DNA of 64,000 bases. Origin: Betaproteobacteria bacterium. GTDB lineage: Bacteria > Pseudomonadota > Gammaproteobacteria > Burkholderiales > Burkholderiaceae_C. Every line of letters starts with the position of its first letter. The first letter of the stretch is position 1. This document shows positions 10,227 to 19,395 of the stretch, in pieces. The stretch lies in contig RFYK01000002.1 in NCBI GenBank assembly GCA_009925585.1, positions 1 through 64,000 on the forward strand, in the 5' to 3' direction. The position numbers and the translations under genes were made by a program. The notes beneath the pieces are model-generated. The model made no database searches. It saw only the letters and a program-made list of their open reading frames with translations, and was not told the origin of the DNA.

Positions 10227-11654
10227 ATGAGTAAACCATTCGATGTCATCGTCATCGGTGCCGGCCCTGGCGGCTACATCGCGGCCATTCGTGCCGCACA
10301 ACTTGGCAAGCAAGTGGCTTGCATCGATGAATGGAAAAACGCCACAGGCGGACCGGCACCGGGCGGCACCTGCACCAACGTGGGTTGCATTCCCTCCAAA
10401 GCCTTGTTGCAGTCGTCTGAGCATTTCGACCAAGCCCAACACCATTTTTCAGACCACGGCATCAGCGCCAAAGAGGTGAAGATGGACGTGGCCAAAATGC
10501 TGTCTCGCAAAGACACCGTGGTCAAGCAAAACAACGACGGCATCTTGTATTTGTTCAAGAAAAACAAAGTCACGTTCTTCCATGGGCGGGCCAGTTTTGC
10601 CAGCAAATCTGAAGCAGGTTATGAGGTCAAAGTCTCTGGGGCAAGTGAAGAATCTTTGGTGGCCAAGCAGATCATTGTTGCGACAGGTTCCAGCGCACGC
10701 GCTTTGCCAGGCGCCCCTTTTGATGAAGAACAGATCCTGTCCAATGACGGTGCGTTGCGCATCGGCGCGGTTCCCAAACAACTGGCGTTGATTGGTTCAG
10801 GCGTCATCGGTTTGGAGATGGGCTCTGTTTGGCGACGTCTCGGCGCGCAAGTCACCATTTTGGAAGGCCTGCCCACTTTCTTGGGCGCGGTCGATGAGCA
10901 GATTGCGAAAGAAGCGAAAAAGATATTTGATAAGCAAGGGCTGAACATCCAACTCGGCGCCAAAGTCGGTGACATTGCGCGCAACAAAAAAGGCGTCAGC
11001 GTCAACTACACCAACGCCAAAGGCGAACCCCAGCGGCTCGAAGTTGACAAATTGATCGTGTCGATTGGACGCGTGCCCAACACTAACGGCTTGAATGTCG
11101 AAGCCGTGGGTTTGCAGCTGGACGAGCGTGGTGCCATCGTGGTTGACGCGGATTGCCAAACAAACTTGCCAGGCGTCTGGGCGGTCGGTGATGTGGTGCG
11201 TGGGCCCATGCTCGCACACAAAGCCGAGGAAGAGGGCGTCGCGGTCGCCGAGCGCATTGCCGGACAACACGGCCATGTCGATTTCAATTTGGTGCCTTGG
11301 GTCATCTACACCAGCCCGGAAATCGCATGGGTTGGACGCACCGAACAGCAACTCAAGCAGGACGGCGTGGCTTACAAGGCCGGCAGCTTTCCCTTTTTGG
11401 CCAATGGCCGTGCACGTGCGTTGGGCGACACCACAGGCATGGTGAAGATGTTGGCCGATGCACACACCGATGAAATTTTGGGCGTGCACATCATTGGACC
11501 GCAGGCCAGCGAATTGATAGCCGAGGCGACCGTGGCCATGGCATTCAAAGCCAGCGCGGAGGACATTGCGCGCATTTGCCATGCCCACCCATCGCTGAGT
11601 GAATCGACCAAAGAAGCGGCCTTGGCTGTCGACAAACGCACGTTGAATTTTTAA
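10227..11654 (+). CDS. lpdA: Dihydrolipoyl dehydrogenase (E3)
   Basis: A 475-residue FAD flavoprotein of the disulfide oxidoreductase family. The FAD-binding GAGPGG loop is at residues 11-16 and the redox-active disulfide is Cys49-Cys54 (GTCTNVGCIPSK). The NAD-binding domain and the second FAD motif (VWAVGDVV) follow, and the dimer-interface catalytic His is in HAHPSLSE near the C-terminus. It reoxidises the lipoyl group of SucB. AAGAAG sits upstream of ATG 10227, 11 bases after the sucB stop, so it is the third gene of the operon. Confidence 0.96.
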   Translation: MSKPFDVIVIGAGPGGYIAAIRAAQLGKQVACIDEWKNATGGPAPGGTCTNVGCIPSKALLQSSEHFDQAQHHFSDHGISAKEVKMDVAKMLSRKDTVVKQNNDGILYLFKKNKVTFFHGRASFASKSEAGYEVKVSGASEESLVAKQIIVATGSSARALPGAPFDEEQILSNDGALRIGAVPKQLALIGSGVIGLEMGSVWRRLGAQVTILEGLPTFLGAVDEQIAKEAKKIFDKQGLNIQLGAKVGDIARNKKGVSVNYTNAKGEPQRLEVDKLIVSIGRVPNTNGLNVEAVGLQLDERGAIVVDADCQTNLPGVWAVGDVVRGPMLAHKAEEEGVAVAERIAGQHGHVDFNLVPWVIYTSPEIAWVGRTEQQLKQDGVAYKAGSFPFLANGRARALGDTTGMVKMLADAHTDEILGVHIIGPQASELIAEATVAMAFKASAEDIARICHAHPSLSESTKEAALAVDKRTLNF

Positions 11655-11665
11655 GTCACGTTGTC

Positions 11666-13012
11666 ATGCCACTGCGCGTCGCTTCCCACCCGGCGAAAAC
11701 CATCTCCGCCACACAGGCGGCGGCCATGGTCAGGCCTGGCATGTGGATCGACTACGGCGCCACCTTGTGTCAGCCCGATGTGTTTGACCAAGCCTTGGCC
11801 GAACGCAAAGACGAATTGCACGATGTCAAATTTCGCTCGTGCATCACCATGCGGCCTCGCGCGGTGTTGGAATGCGACCCAGAAGGGCATCACTTTCATT
11901 GGTTCAGCATGCATTTCTCGGGCTACGACCGTCAATGGCATGACAAGGGCAGAGCCCATTATTTGCCTGTGAATTTGGGTGAAATTCCGGACTATTACCA
12001 ACGCTTCATCGATCCGGTCGACATCGTGGTGTTGAAAACTTGCCGCGAGGATGAACACGGGTTTTTCAATTTCAGTGCATCCAATCTATGGCACCGCGAC
12101 ATCATCGAGCGCGCAAAATGCGTGATGGTTGAAGTCACTGATGGCCTGCCCTATGTCCATGGTGTTCGCAACGGTGTGCATCGCAGCGAAGTCGATTTTG
12201 TGATCGAAGGTGACCACCAAGCGGCACCGGCACTGCCGCAACCATCAGCCACGCAGGTGGATGTCGCGGTGGGTCAATTGATCGCGGCGGAAATTGAAGA
12301 TGGCGCCTGTTTGCAAATTGGCATTGGCGGCATGCCCAATGCGGTGTGCGAGCAATTGCTGCACAGCCCGGCCCAAGACCTCGGTGTGCATTCGGAAATG
12401 CTGACCGAGGGCATGGTCAAGCTGTACCAAGCAGGCAAAGTCACCAACGCCAAAAAACAAGTTCACACGGGCAAGATGGCTTTCTCTTTTGGATTGGGCT
12501 CGCCCGGTTATTACGCCAGTTTGCACCGCAACCCTGACATGGCTTGCTTGCCCGTACAAGACACCAATTTGCCGCACGAGATCATGCGCAACCACCGGGT
12601 GGTCGCGATCAACAACACCACGCAAATGGATTTGCAAGGCCAAGCCGCATCAGAATCTGACGGGTTTCGTCACATCAGTGGCACAGGCGGGCAGTTGCAA
12701 TTTGTGCGTGGCGCTTATGCGTCTGAGGGTGGCAAATCATTCATGTGCTTGTCGTCCACCTTTGAAAAAAATGGCCAACGCAAAAGCCGCATCGCCTTGT
12801 CACTGACGCCGGGAAACATGGTGACCACACCGCGCACCGACATGATGTATGTCGTGACCGAATACGGCATTGTCAATTTGAAAGGGAAATCGGTGCCCGA
12901 ACGCGCGCTGGCTTTGATTTCAATTGCCCATCCCGATTACCGCGAGGCGCTGACCCGCCAAGCCTATGAGCACCGTTTGCTTGCCCGTGGCGTCAGTTTT
13001 TCTCGCCATTGA
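11666..13012 (+). CDS. Acetyl-CoA hydrolase/CoA-transferase family protein (butyryl-/4-hydroxybutyrate-CoA:acetate type)
   Basis: A 448-residue class I CoA-transferase. The segment SESDG with the likely catalytic Glu, followed by the glycine loop GTGGQ and GGKSFMCLSSTF, matches the butyryl-CoA:acetate and 4-hydroxybutyrate CoA-transferase (Cat2-like) branch rather than the longer succinyl-CoA:acetate (AarC/Cat1) branch. It would move CoA between an acyl-CoA and acetate or another acid. It follows lpdA by 11 bases, so succinyl-CoA from the upstream complex is a possible donor, but that is inference. No strong ribosome site is visible before ATG 11666. Substrates cannot be read from sequence. 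Confidence 0.83.
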   Translation: MPLRVASHPAKTISATQAAAMVRPGMWIDYGATLCQPDVFDQALAERKDELHDVKFRSCITMRPRAVLECDPEGHHFHWFSMHFSGYDRQWHDKGRAHYLPVNLGEIPDYYQRFIDPVDIVVLKTCREDEHGFFNFSASNLWHRDIIERAKCVMVEVTDGLPYVHGVRNGVHRSEVDFVIEGDHQAAPALPQPSATQVDVAVGQLIAAEIEDGACLQIGIGGMPNAVCEQLLHSPAQDLGVHSEMLTEGMVKLYQAGKVTNAKKQVHTGKMAFSFGLGSPGYYASLHRNPDMACLPVQDTNLPHEIMRNHRVVAINNTTQMDLQGQAASESDGFRHISGTGGQLQFVRGAYASEGGKSFMCLSSTFEKNGQRKSRIALSLTPGNMVTTPRTDMMYVVTEYGIVNLKGKSVPERALALISIAHPDYREALTRQAYEHRLLARGVSFSRH

Positions 13013-13035
13013 CAAAAGCAAAAGCCACGCACACC

Positions 13036-14133
13036 ATGTCAGTCTCAGACATTTACCAACAAGAACTGAAGCAGCGTGGTTTTGCGGCTGACCCCGCGCA
13101 ACTGCGGGCGGTGGATGCGTTAGAGCGTTGTGCGAGCGAGTGGACGCAGTACAAACACAAACGCGGCAATTCGTTGAAAAAGCTGATCAACCACCCCGAC
13201 ATACCTAAGGGCGTGTATTTGTACGGTGGCGTCGGTCGAGGCAAAAGTTTTTTGATGGATTGTTTTTTCAATGCCGTGCCGATTGAACGCAAAACCCGCT
13301 TGCATTTCCATGAGTTCATGCGCGAAGTGCACCGTGAATTGAGAGATTTGCAAGGCACAGTCAACCCCTTGGATGAACTGGGTGAGCGCATGGCCAAGCG
13401 GTTCAAGTTGATTTGTTTTGACGAGTTTCACATCGCCGACATCACAGACGCCATGATCTTGCATCGCTTGCTGATGGCGATGCAGCACAACGACATTGGC
13501 TTTGTCACCACCTCCAATTTCAAACCCGACGAGTTGTACCCTGATGGCTTGCACCGCGACAGGTTGTTGCCTGCGATCGATTTGCTCAATGCCACCATGG
13601 AAGTGGTCAATGTCGACAACGGTGTCGATTACCGTGGCCGCATGTTGGAGCAAGCACAGTTGTACCTGACACCTTGCAATGACGAGACAGAAACCCTCAT
13701 GCACCAGACGTTTGACCGGTTGGCTGAATCGCCTGACCAAGATGGCTTGCTGATGATTGAAGAACGCAAGCTCTGGGCCAAACGCCGCGCAGGAGGCATG
13801 GTTTGGTTTGACTTCAAGGTGTTGTGCGGGGGGCCGCGTTCGCAAAATGACTTTTTGGAAATTGCCAGCCAATTTCACACGGTGTTCCTCAGTGGCGTGC
13901 CGCAAATGGAGGTTCGCATGTCTTCCGAGGCCAGACGCTTCACGTGGTTGATCGATGTGTTGTATGACCGCCGTGTGAAATTGGTGCTGCAAGCCGACGT
14001 TGAGCCCGAGTTGCTTTACACCGAAGGACCGATGTCGCATGAATTTCCCAGAACCGCTTCCCGACTGCGAGAAATGCAATCTGGCGCCTTTTTGGCCTTG
14101 GGTCGCAGACTGGTGGATACTTCGCTGACATGA
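13036..14133 (+). CDS. zapE: Cell division protein ZapE (AFG1-like ATPase)
   Basis: A 365-residue AAA-type ATPase of the ZapE/AFG1 family, the expected size. Walker A is GGVGRGKS and Walker B is LICFDEFHIAD; LTTSN-like sensor 1 appears as VTTSNFKPDELY. In E. coli ZapE acts at the division septum on FtsZ; mitochondrial AFG1 helps membrane-protein quality control. I chose ATG 13036 (MSVSDIYQQ). An in-frame TTG at 13009 overlaps the previous stop and could add nine residues; neither start has a good ribosome site. The 3' end overlaps the next gene by ATGA. Confidence 0.92.
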   Translation: MSVSDIYQQELKQRGFAADPAQLRAVDALERCASEWTQYKHKRGNSLKKLINHPDIPKGVYLYGGVGRGKSFLMDCFFNAVPIERKTRLHFHEFMREVHRELRDLQGTVNPLDELGERMAKRFKLICFDEFHIADITDAMILHRLLMAMQHNDIGFVTTSNFKPDELYPDGLHRDRLLPAIDLLNATMEVVNVDNGVDYRGRMLEQAQLYLTPCNDETETLMHQTFDRLAESPDQDGLLMIEERKLWAKRRAGGMVWFDFKVLCGGPRSQNDFLEIASQFHTVFLSGVPQMEVRMSSEARRFTWLIDVLYDRRVKLVLQADVEPELLYTEGPMSHEFPRTASRLREMQSGAFLALGRRLVDTSLT

Positions 14134-14825
14134 AGCACCTTGTTTATTTCATTTTGTGTGGCGTTTTGCACTTGGCCAACCCTGCCTGGGCGCAGTCTTC
14201 TGCGGCCGTCGACAAAGCACAGGCCTCACCTGAATTGCTCCAAGGCTTGGATGTGGATGCCGAACGTAAGCGCATTCGCGCCGAGCGAGATGCTGTGGAC
14301 GCCGAATACAAAGCAGCGCTCAAGTTGTGCTATCAAAAATTTGCAGTCAACAGCTGCAAGCAAGATGCCTTGGACGAGAAAATCAAACGAGACAACGATC
14401 TGCGTCGGCAAGAAATCATTCTCAATAACGCCGTTCGAAAACAGCGCGGCGACAAAGCCCAATTGCGTTTGGAAGAAAAACAAAGCCAAGAAAAGCAATT
14501 GAAAGACGAAGAACAGCGCATGGAGCAGCGCAATACTCACCTCGACAAATTGCAAGAAAACATCGAGAAAAACGAAAAAGCCTTGGACAAAGCCCTTGAG
14601 ATTGAAGCGAACCGAGAGCAGTACCGGCAGCGCTTGGAAGAAATTGAAGAACGCAAGCGCAAGCACGCTGAAAAAGCCGCGCAAGCGGCGCAAAAACGCG
14701 CTGACTACCAGCGCAAACAAGAAGAGGCCGATAAGCACCGCAAGAGCGTTGAAAAAGACGCTGCTGAGCGCAAACCCAACATGGACACTTTGCCCACACC
14801 CAAGCCAGCGGACATGCCCCAATGA
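14130..14825 (+). CDS. Periplasmic coiled-coil protein of unknown function
   Basis: A 231-residue protein that I do not recognise as a named family. It begins with a Sec signal peptide ending Ala-Trp-Ala-Gln (about residue 22). Nearly all the rest is charged, Lys/Glu/Arg/Gln-rich helix with strong coiled-coil character (about 50-215) and a short proline-rich tail. Two cysteines in a CX8C arrangement (LCYQKFAVNSC) near the start of the helix could form a disulfide in the periplasm. The ATG overlaps the zapE stop (ATGA), so the two are coupled. Similar signal-plus-coil proteins sit beside zapE in related genomes by my recollection; a TolA-like bridging role is only a guess. Confidence 0.72.
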   Translation: MKHLVYFILCGVLHLANPAWAQSSAAVDKAQASPELLQGLDVDAERKRIRAERDAVDAEYKAALKLCYQKFAVNSCKQDALDEKIKRDNDLRRQEIILNNAVRKQRGDKAQLRLEEKQSQEKQLKDEEQRMEQRNTHLDKLQENIEKNEKALDKALEIEANREQYRQRLEEIEERKRKHAEKAAQAAQKRADYQRKQEEADKHRKSVEKDAAERKPNMDTLPTPKPADMPQ

Positions 14826-14837
14826 GCAGGAGTTGGT

Positions 14838-16859
14838 TTGACTGAACGTCTGAGCGACGTGGTGCGCGAGATGTTCACACCACACGGCCCGCTGGCCAGA
14901 GCAACGGCTTTTTTTCAGCCTCGCCAAGGACAAACTGACATGGCGCTGGCCGTGGCCGATACCTTGGAGAAAGGCGGTTCATTGGTGGTCGAGGCGGGCA
15001 CAGGCGTTGGCAAAACTTTTGCCTATTTGGTGCCTGCCTTGCTGAGTGGAGAACGCGTGCTGTTGTCAACGGCCACCAAAACATTGCAAGACCAATTGTT
15101 TTCTCGCGACATTCCGGACGTGATCAAAGCCTTGGGTTTGCCTTTGAAATTGGCCATGCTCAAAGGCCGCGGCAGCTACCTGTGCCAGCAACGCTTGGAA
15201 CTGGCATTGAGCTCGGCCAGTTTGCCAGACCGACATGCGGTCAAAACCTTGGCCGTGGTTCAGCAGTGGGCCAAATCCACTGTCAGCGGCGATTTGGCAG
15301 AAGTACCGAGCCTGGATGAGCAGTCTGCACTGATCCCGTTGATCACGTCCAACCGCGACAACTGTTTGGGGTCGCCTTGCCCGCATTGGCGCGAATGCCA
15401 TGTCAACCAAGCCAGGCGCGAAGCCATGGCTGCCGATGTGGTGGTCATCAACCACCATTTGTTCTTTGCTGACATGGCGGTGCGTGAGTCAGGCATGGCC
15501 GAGCTGCTGCCCACCGTGCGGGTCGTGATCTTTGATGAAGCCCATCAGTTGAACGAGACAGGCATCCAGTTTTTAGGCAAACAGTTGGGCAGCGGCCAAT
15601 TGCTTGACCTCGCTCGCGACACGCTCACTGCCGGCCTGCAATTGGCACGAGGCTTGGTGGACTGGCAAACCCTCACGGGGGCATTTGAAAAAGCGGTTCG
15701 CGATTGGCGTTTGTTGGTGGGCAAACAGCCAGCGAATGCCAAATTGAGGTGGAGTCAAGCGCAGCCGCAAGGCATCGACCCACAGGATTGGCGGCAGGCG
15801 TTGGACGAGGTGTCTCGGGCGGCCAGCGCGTTGCAAGACGCCTTGGACGTGGTGATGGATGCGGCGCCGGATTTCCAACGCTTGCACGAGCGTTTGGGCG
15901 ATGTATTGGGCTTGATCGACTATTTCGCCAGCCCTTGCGCCGTGGGCAGCGTGCGTTGGTTGGATGTGAGCTCGCAAATGCGTTGCATGGAAGCGCCACT
16001 GGACATCGCCGATGTGGTGCAAACCAAGTTGCTCGATGCACAAGTGATCACGGTGCCCGATGCCGAGCAACAGCCCGTGGCGTTGCCGCGCAGTTGGATA
16101 TTCACCTCGGCTACTTTGGGGTCCGACCCGCAATTGCGTTGGTTCACTGAACCTTGTGGTTTGCAAAACGCACAGGTGCTGCAAGTACAAAGCCCGTTTG
16201 ATTACGAAAACCAAGCTTGGTTGTATGTGCCTCGGGGCATGGTGTCACCCAAAGACCCTCAGCACAGCGAGCAAGTGGCGTCCCTCAGTTGGCAAGTCGC
16301 GTGCACCTTGGGTGGTCGAACGCTGGTGCTGACCACGACCACACGCGCATTGCGTGCGATTGGTGACCAATTGTTGGCGTCAGCCAATGACAACCCAGAC
16401 ATGGACATATTGGTTCAGGGGCAACATCCCAAACGTGAGTTGATGCAACGTTTTCGGCAAGCCATCGAGCCGGGGGGCAAAGGCACGGTGTTGGTCGCCA
16501 CCGCCAGTTTTTGGGAAGGGTTTGACGTGCCTGGCGATGCATTGCAAGCCGTCATCATCGACAAGTTGCCTTTTCCGCCGCCGAACGACCCTTTGGTCGA
16601 AGCGCGTAGCCAGCGTTTAGAGGCGCAAGGCAGGAGTTCTTTCAATGACTATTTTTTGCCCGAGGCAGGTGTGTCGCTCAAGCAAGGGGCAGGGCGGTTG
16701 ATTCGCCGTGAGACGGACCGCGGGGCGCTGGTCATCTGCGACAACAGGCTGGTGAGCACGCCCTATGGCCGGCGTTTGTTGGCAGTCCTACCCCCCATGA
16801 AACGGGTGGATCAATTCCCTGCGTTGCTGGCTGCGCTCAGCAGCATCACCAAAACCTGA
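14838..16859 (+). CDS. ATP-dependent DNA helicase, DinG/YoaA (XPD-like) family
   Basis: A 673-residue superfamily 2 helicase with an iron-sulfur domain. Walker A (AGTGVGKT) is at residues 53-60. The four cluster cysteines are Cys116, Cys176, Cys181 and Cys187, and the DEAH box is at 233-236. Motifs V/VI appear as ASFWEGFDVPG and QGAGRLIRRETDRG. Such enzymes unwind forked or R-loop DNA during repair. Length and motifs fit YoaA or short DinG, and I cannot separate the two. It starts at TTG 14838 with an excellent AGGAG seven bases upstream. The 3' end overlaps bamD by 14 bases on the opposite strand. Confidence 0.9.
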   Translation: MTERLSDVVREMFTPHGPLARATAFFQPRQGQTDMALAVADTLEKGGSLVVEAGTGVGKTFAYLVPALLSGERVLLSTATKTLQDQLFSRDIPDVIKALGLPLKLAMLKGRGSYLCQQRLELALSSASLPDRHAVKTLAVVQQWAKSTVSGDLAEVPSLDEQSALIPLITSNRDNCLGSPCPHWRECHVNQARREAMAADVVVINHHLFFADMAVRESGMAELLPTVRVVIFDEAHQLNETGIQFLGKQLGSGQLLDLARDTLTAGLQLARGLVDWQTLTGAFEKAVRDWRLLVGKQPANAKLRWSQAQPQGIDPQDWRQALDEVSRAASALQDALDVVMDAAPDFQRLHERLGDVLGLIDYFASPCAVGSVRWLDVSSQMRCMEAPLDIADVVQTKLLDAQVITVPDAEQQPVALPRSWIFTSATLGSDPQLRWFTEPCGLQNAQVLQVQSPFDYENQAWLYVPRGMVSPKDPQHSEQVASLSWQVACTLGGRTLVLTTTTRALRAIGDQLLASANDNPDMDILVQGQHPKRELMQRFRQAIEPGGKGTVLVATASFWEGFDVPGDALQAVIIDKLPFPPPNDPLVEARSQRLEAQGRSSFNDYFLPEAGVSLKQGAGRLIRRETDRGALVICDNRLVSTPYGRRLLAVLPPMKRVDQFPALLAALSSITKT

Positions 16860-17643
16860 ACCAGCTTTTCTTTTGTGCCTGTGCTTTGGGAGGTTGCGGG
16901 AAATAGCGACTTTCCGGAAATGAGGCTTTGAGCACCCGTTGGGTGTCTTCGCTCAGCTGCGTCAAGCCCAGAGCTTGGTAGGAGTCAATCAGAATGATCA
17001 GCGCGGTTTCTGCTGCTTCGCTGTTGGGGTAATCATTCAAAGTGGCTTGGGCGCGATTGACAGCAGCGATGTAAGCCCCCTTGTTGTAATAGTGCCTGGC
17101 GACTTTGAGTTCAGATTTGGCCAAGAGGTTCACGATGTGACGCATGCGCAAAGTCGCATCGGGTGAATATTTCGAGTCTGGAAAACGCGTCACCAGTTCT
17201 TTGTAGGCTTCAAATGAATCACGGGCGGCCATCTGATCGCGCTCAGCTAAGTCTTGCTTGAACCATTTGGACATCAGACCCAAATCGTCATTGAAATTGA
17301 TGGTGCCTTTCAAATACAGCGCATAGTCATAAGCTGGGTTGGCTGGGTTGAGTTTCATGAAACGGTCCAACGTCATGAGCGCTGACACGCGGTCGCCGTC
17401 CTTGTATTGCGCATAGGCCTTGTCCAACTGCGCTTGTTGTGCCAGCGGGGTACCTGCCGCACGGCCTTCGAGTTTGTCAAACAACTTGATGGCCTTGTCG
17501 TAAATATTGCCCTTCATGATGTCCTTGGCCTCGGCATAAATTTCCTCAGGCGACATCTTGGCGGTTGGGTCTTTGTCGTCAGAGGCGCAAGCACCTAAGA
17601 GCAATAACACCCACACCATTGATAATGAAAGAAATCTTTGCAC
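16846..17643 (-). CDS. bamD: Outer membrane assembly lipoprotein BamD
   Basis: A 265-residue lipoprotein with a lipobox (LLGACAS; lipidated Cys19), followed by TPR-like helices typical of BamD/ComL (AQLDKAYAQYKDGD, DSFEAYKELVTRFPDSKYSPDA). It is an essential part of the BAM complex that folds outer-membrane proteins. bamB lies at 25.3 kb in the same window. The gene is divergent from rluD, a conserved bamD/rluD arrangement in proteobacteria, and ends convergently inside the helicase gene. Confidence 0.94.
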   Translation of the reverse strand: MQRFLSLSMVWVLLLLGACASDDKDPTAKMSPEEIYAEAKDIMKGNIYDKAIKLFDKLEGRAAGTPLAQQAQLDKAYAQYKDGDRVSALMTLDRFMKLNPANPAYDYALYLKGTINFNDDLGLMSKWFKQDLAERDQMAARDSFEAYKELVTRFPDSKYSPDATLRMRHIVNLLAKSELKVARHYYNKGAYIAAVNRAQATLNDYPNSEAAETALIILIDSYQALGLTQLSEDTQRVLKASFPESRYFPQPPKAQAQKKSWFRFW

Positions 17644-17672
17644 ATGAACCCTTCGAACTTTGAACTGACGCG

Positions 17673-17702
17673 ATTATCAACGATGCATCCGACCGAGCCC
17701 AA
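17673..17702 (-). promoter_or_regulatory. Candidate sigma70 promoter of bamD
   Basis: On the minus strand a TTGGGC (17702-17697) is separated by 18 bases from GATAAT (17678-17673), a five-of-six match to the -10 consensus with a weaker -35. Transcription would start near 17666, about 22 bases before the bamD ATG. The site overlaps the probable rluD start codon, so the two divergent genes may affect each other. Confidence 0.45.
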
Positions 17703-18696
17703 CCCATCACCAATGCTGATTGCCGAGGACGTCGTGATGGAAGAGTCGGACACCGATACCGAAGAGCGTCGGTTGGAAATTCCGCCCAGCTTGCATCGAC
17801 AGCGGTTAGACCGGGCACTGGTTCAGTTGATGCCAGAATTTTCTCGCAACCACTTGAAGCACTTGATTGAAGATGGGTTTGTTCGCAACGATGCGAGCAC
17901 GCAACCCATCGGCAAAGTCGCTTACTTGGTCAAGGCGGCAGAGATCATCACCGTTCGACTGCAGCCGACCGAAATGTCGCAAGCCTATGTGGCTCAGGCC
18001 ATGCCCATCCATGTGGTTTACGAGGACGCGCATTTGCGCATCATCGACAAACCTGCTGGGCGGGTGGTGCACCCGGCGCCCGGCAATTGGAGTGGCACCT
18101 TGCTCAATGGCTTGCTCGCGCTCGATCCTGGGGCGGCACAGGTGCCCCGCGCCGGCATCGTTCATCGCTTGGACAAAGACACCAGCGGTTTGATGGTGGT
18201 TGCGCGCACCCGCGCATGCATGGATGCCTTGGTGGCCATGATTGCTGCACGCGATGTGCACCGCGAATATTTGGCGCTCAGCCAACGCCCTTGGCGCGGC
18301 GACATGCACCGAGAGGTCGAGTTACCCATTGGACGCGACCCACGACAGCGTCTGCGCATGGCAGTGGTGGATTTGGAGCGGCAACCCGGCAAACATGCCC
18401 ACACTTCGCTGCACTGTTTGGACAGCAACGACCAAGGCTGCTTGGTGCACTGCACTTTGCACACTGGGCGCACCCACCAAATCCGTGTGCACATGGCGGC
18501 CATCGGCTTGCCCTTGTTGGCCGATGGTTTGTATGGCGGCGCAGGGTACTTGCCCTTGGAACGCCAGGCATTGCATGCGTTCAGACTGGGCTTTACCCAT
18601 CCATTCAGCCAAGAGGTTTTGCAATTTTCTTCACCCTTGAGCGCCGATATCCAGCAAGCCCTGGACGCCATGGGCTTGCGCAACCCCCTCGGCTAG
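17683..18696 (+). CDS. rluD: 23S rRNA pseudouridine synthase RluD
   Basis: An RluA-family pseudouridine synthase of about 337 residues. An N-terminal S4-like RNA-binding domain (RQRLDRALVQLMPEFSR) is followed by the catalytic domain with the active Asp in HRLDKDTSGLMVV and the motif GRTHQIRVHM. RluD modifies helix 69 of 23S rRNA (U1911, U1915, U1917 in E. coli). The start is uncertain: ATG 17683, ATG 17713 and an upstream in-frame TTG are all possible and none has a strong ribosome site. Divergent from bamD. Confidence 0.93.
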   Translation: MHPTEPNPSPMLIAEDVVMEESDTDTEERRLEIPPSLHRQRLDRALVQLMPEFSRNHLKHLIEDGFVRNDASTQPIGKVAYLVKAAEIITVRLQPTEMSQAYVAQAMPIHVVYEDAHLRIIDKPAGRVVHPAPGNWSGTLLNGLLALDPGAAQVPRAGIVHRLDKDTSGLMVVARTRACMDALVAMIAARDVHREYLALSQRPWRGDMHREVELPIGRDPRQRLRMAVVDLERQPGKHAHTSLHCLDSNDQGCLVHCTLHTGRTHQIRVHMAAIGLPLLADGLYGGAGYLPLERQALHAFRLGFTHPFSQEVLQFSSPLSADIQQALDAMGLRNPLG

Positions 18697-18726
18697 AATG
18701 ACCGATTGATTTCCCCCGGACATTGG

Positions 18727-19395
18727 ATGATGAATACCCTGGATGCCAAGCGTGTCCTTGAGACGGCTTTGTTGTGCGCCACCCAGCCTCTGCAGGTGCG
18801 GGAGTTGCGTCAACTTTTTCATGACGAACTCGGCGCTGACACCCTCAAAACATTGCTCGAATCCTTGCAAGAGGATTGGCAAGAACGTGGCTTGGAGTTG
18901 GTCAATGTGGCCAGCGGTTGGCGCATGCAAAGTCGCCCCGAGATGCGCGATTTCCTCGATCGGTTGCATCCAGAAAAACCCCCCAAATATTCGCGCGCTG
19001 CCATGGAAACCTTGGCCATCATCGCCTACCGCCAGCCTGTGACCCGCGGTGACATGGAAGACATCCGTGGCGTGACGGTCAATTCTTTGGTCATCAAACA
19101 ATTGGAAGACCGTGGCTGGGTCGAAGTGATCGGACACCGTGAAACCGTCGGTCGCCCGATGTTGTATGCCACCACCCGCCAGTTTTTGGACGATTTGGGC
19201 ATTTCCTCGCTGGACCAACTCCCGCCCTTGGAAACGCAAGGCGCGACGGAGGGGTTTTTTGAGCAACTTGCTGACGCGCCAGCCAGCGAAGACCCGTCGC
19301 AAATGGCCATGCCGCTGGACGAAGCCGACACTGACACCACCGCTGATGAAGCCTCTGACACGCAAGACCCAACGGCATCGGGCCTGACCCAGTGA
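18727..19395 (+). CDS. scpB: Segregation and condensation protein B
   Basis: A 222-residue ScpB with the two winged-helix domains; [21 protein letters not shown] and [17 protein letters not shown] are family signatures. The acidic C-terminal tail (about 180-222) is typical of betaproteobacterial members. ScpB binds ScpA and SMC in chromosome condensation; neither partner is in this window. Two adjacent ATGs at 18727 and 18730 follow CCGGA, so either may serve. A TAGAAT at 18695-18700 could be a -10 element. The gene's end overlaps rluB by GTGA. Confidence 0.93.
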   Translation: MMNTLDAKRVLETALLCATQPLQVRELRQLFHDELGADTLKTLLESLQEDWQERGLELVNVASGWRMQSRPEMRDFLDRLHPEKPPKYSRAAMETLAIIAYRQPVTRGDMEDIRGVTVNSLVIKQLEDRGWVEVIGHRETVGRPMLYATTRQFLDDLGISSLDQLPPLETQGATEGFFEQLADAPASEDPSQMAMPLDEADTDTTADEASDTQDPTASGLTQ

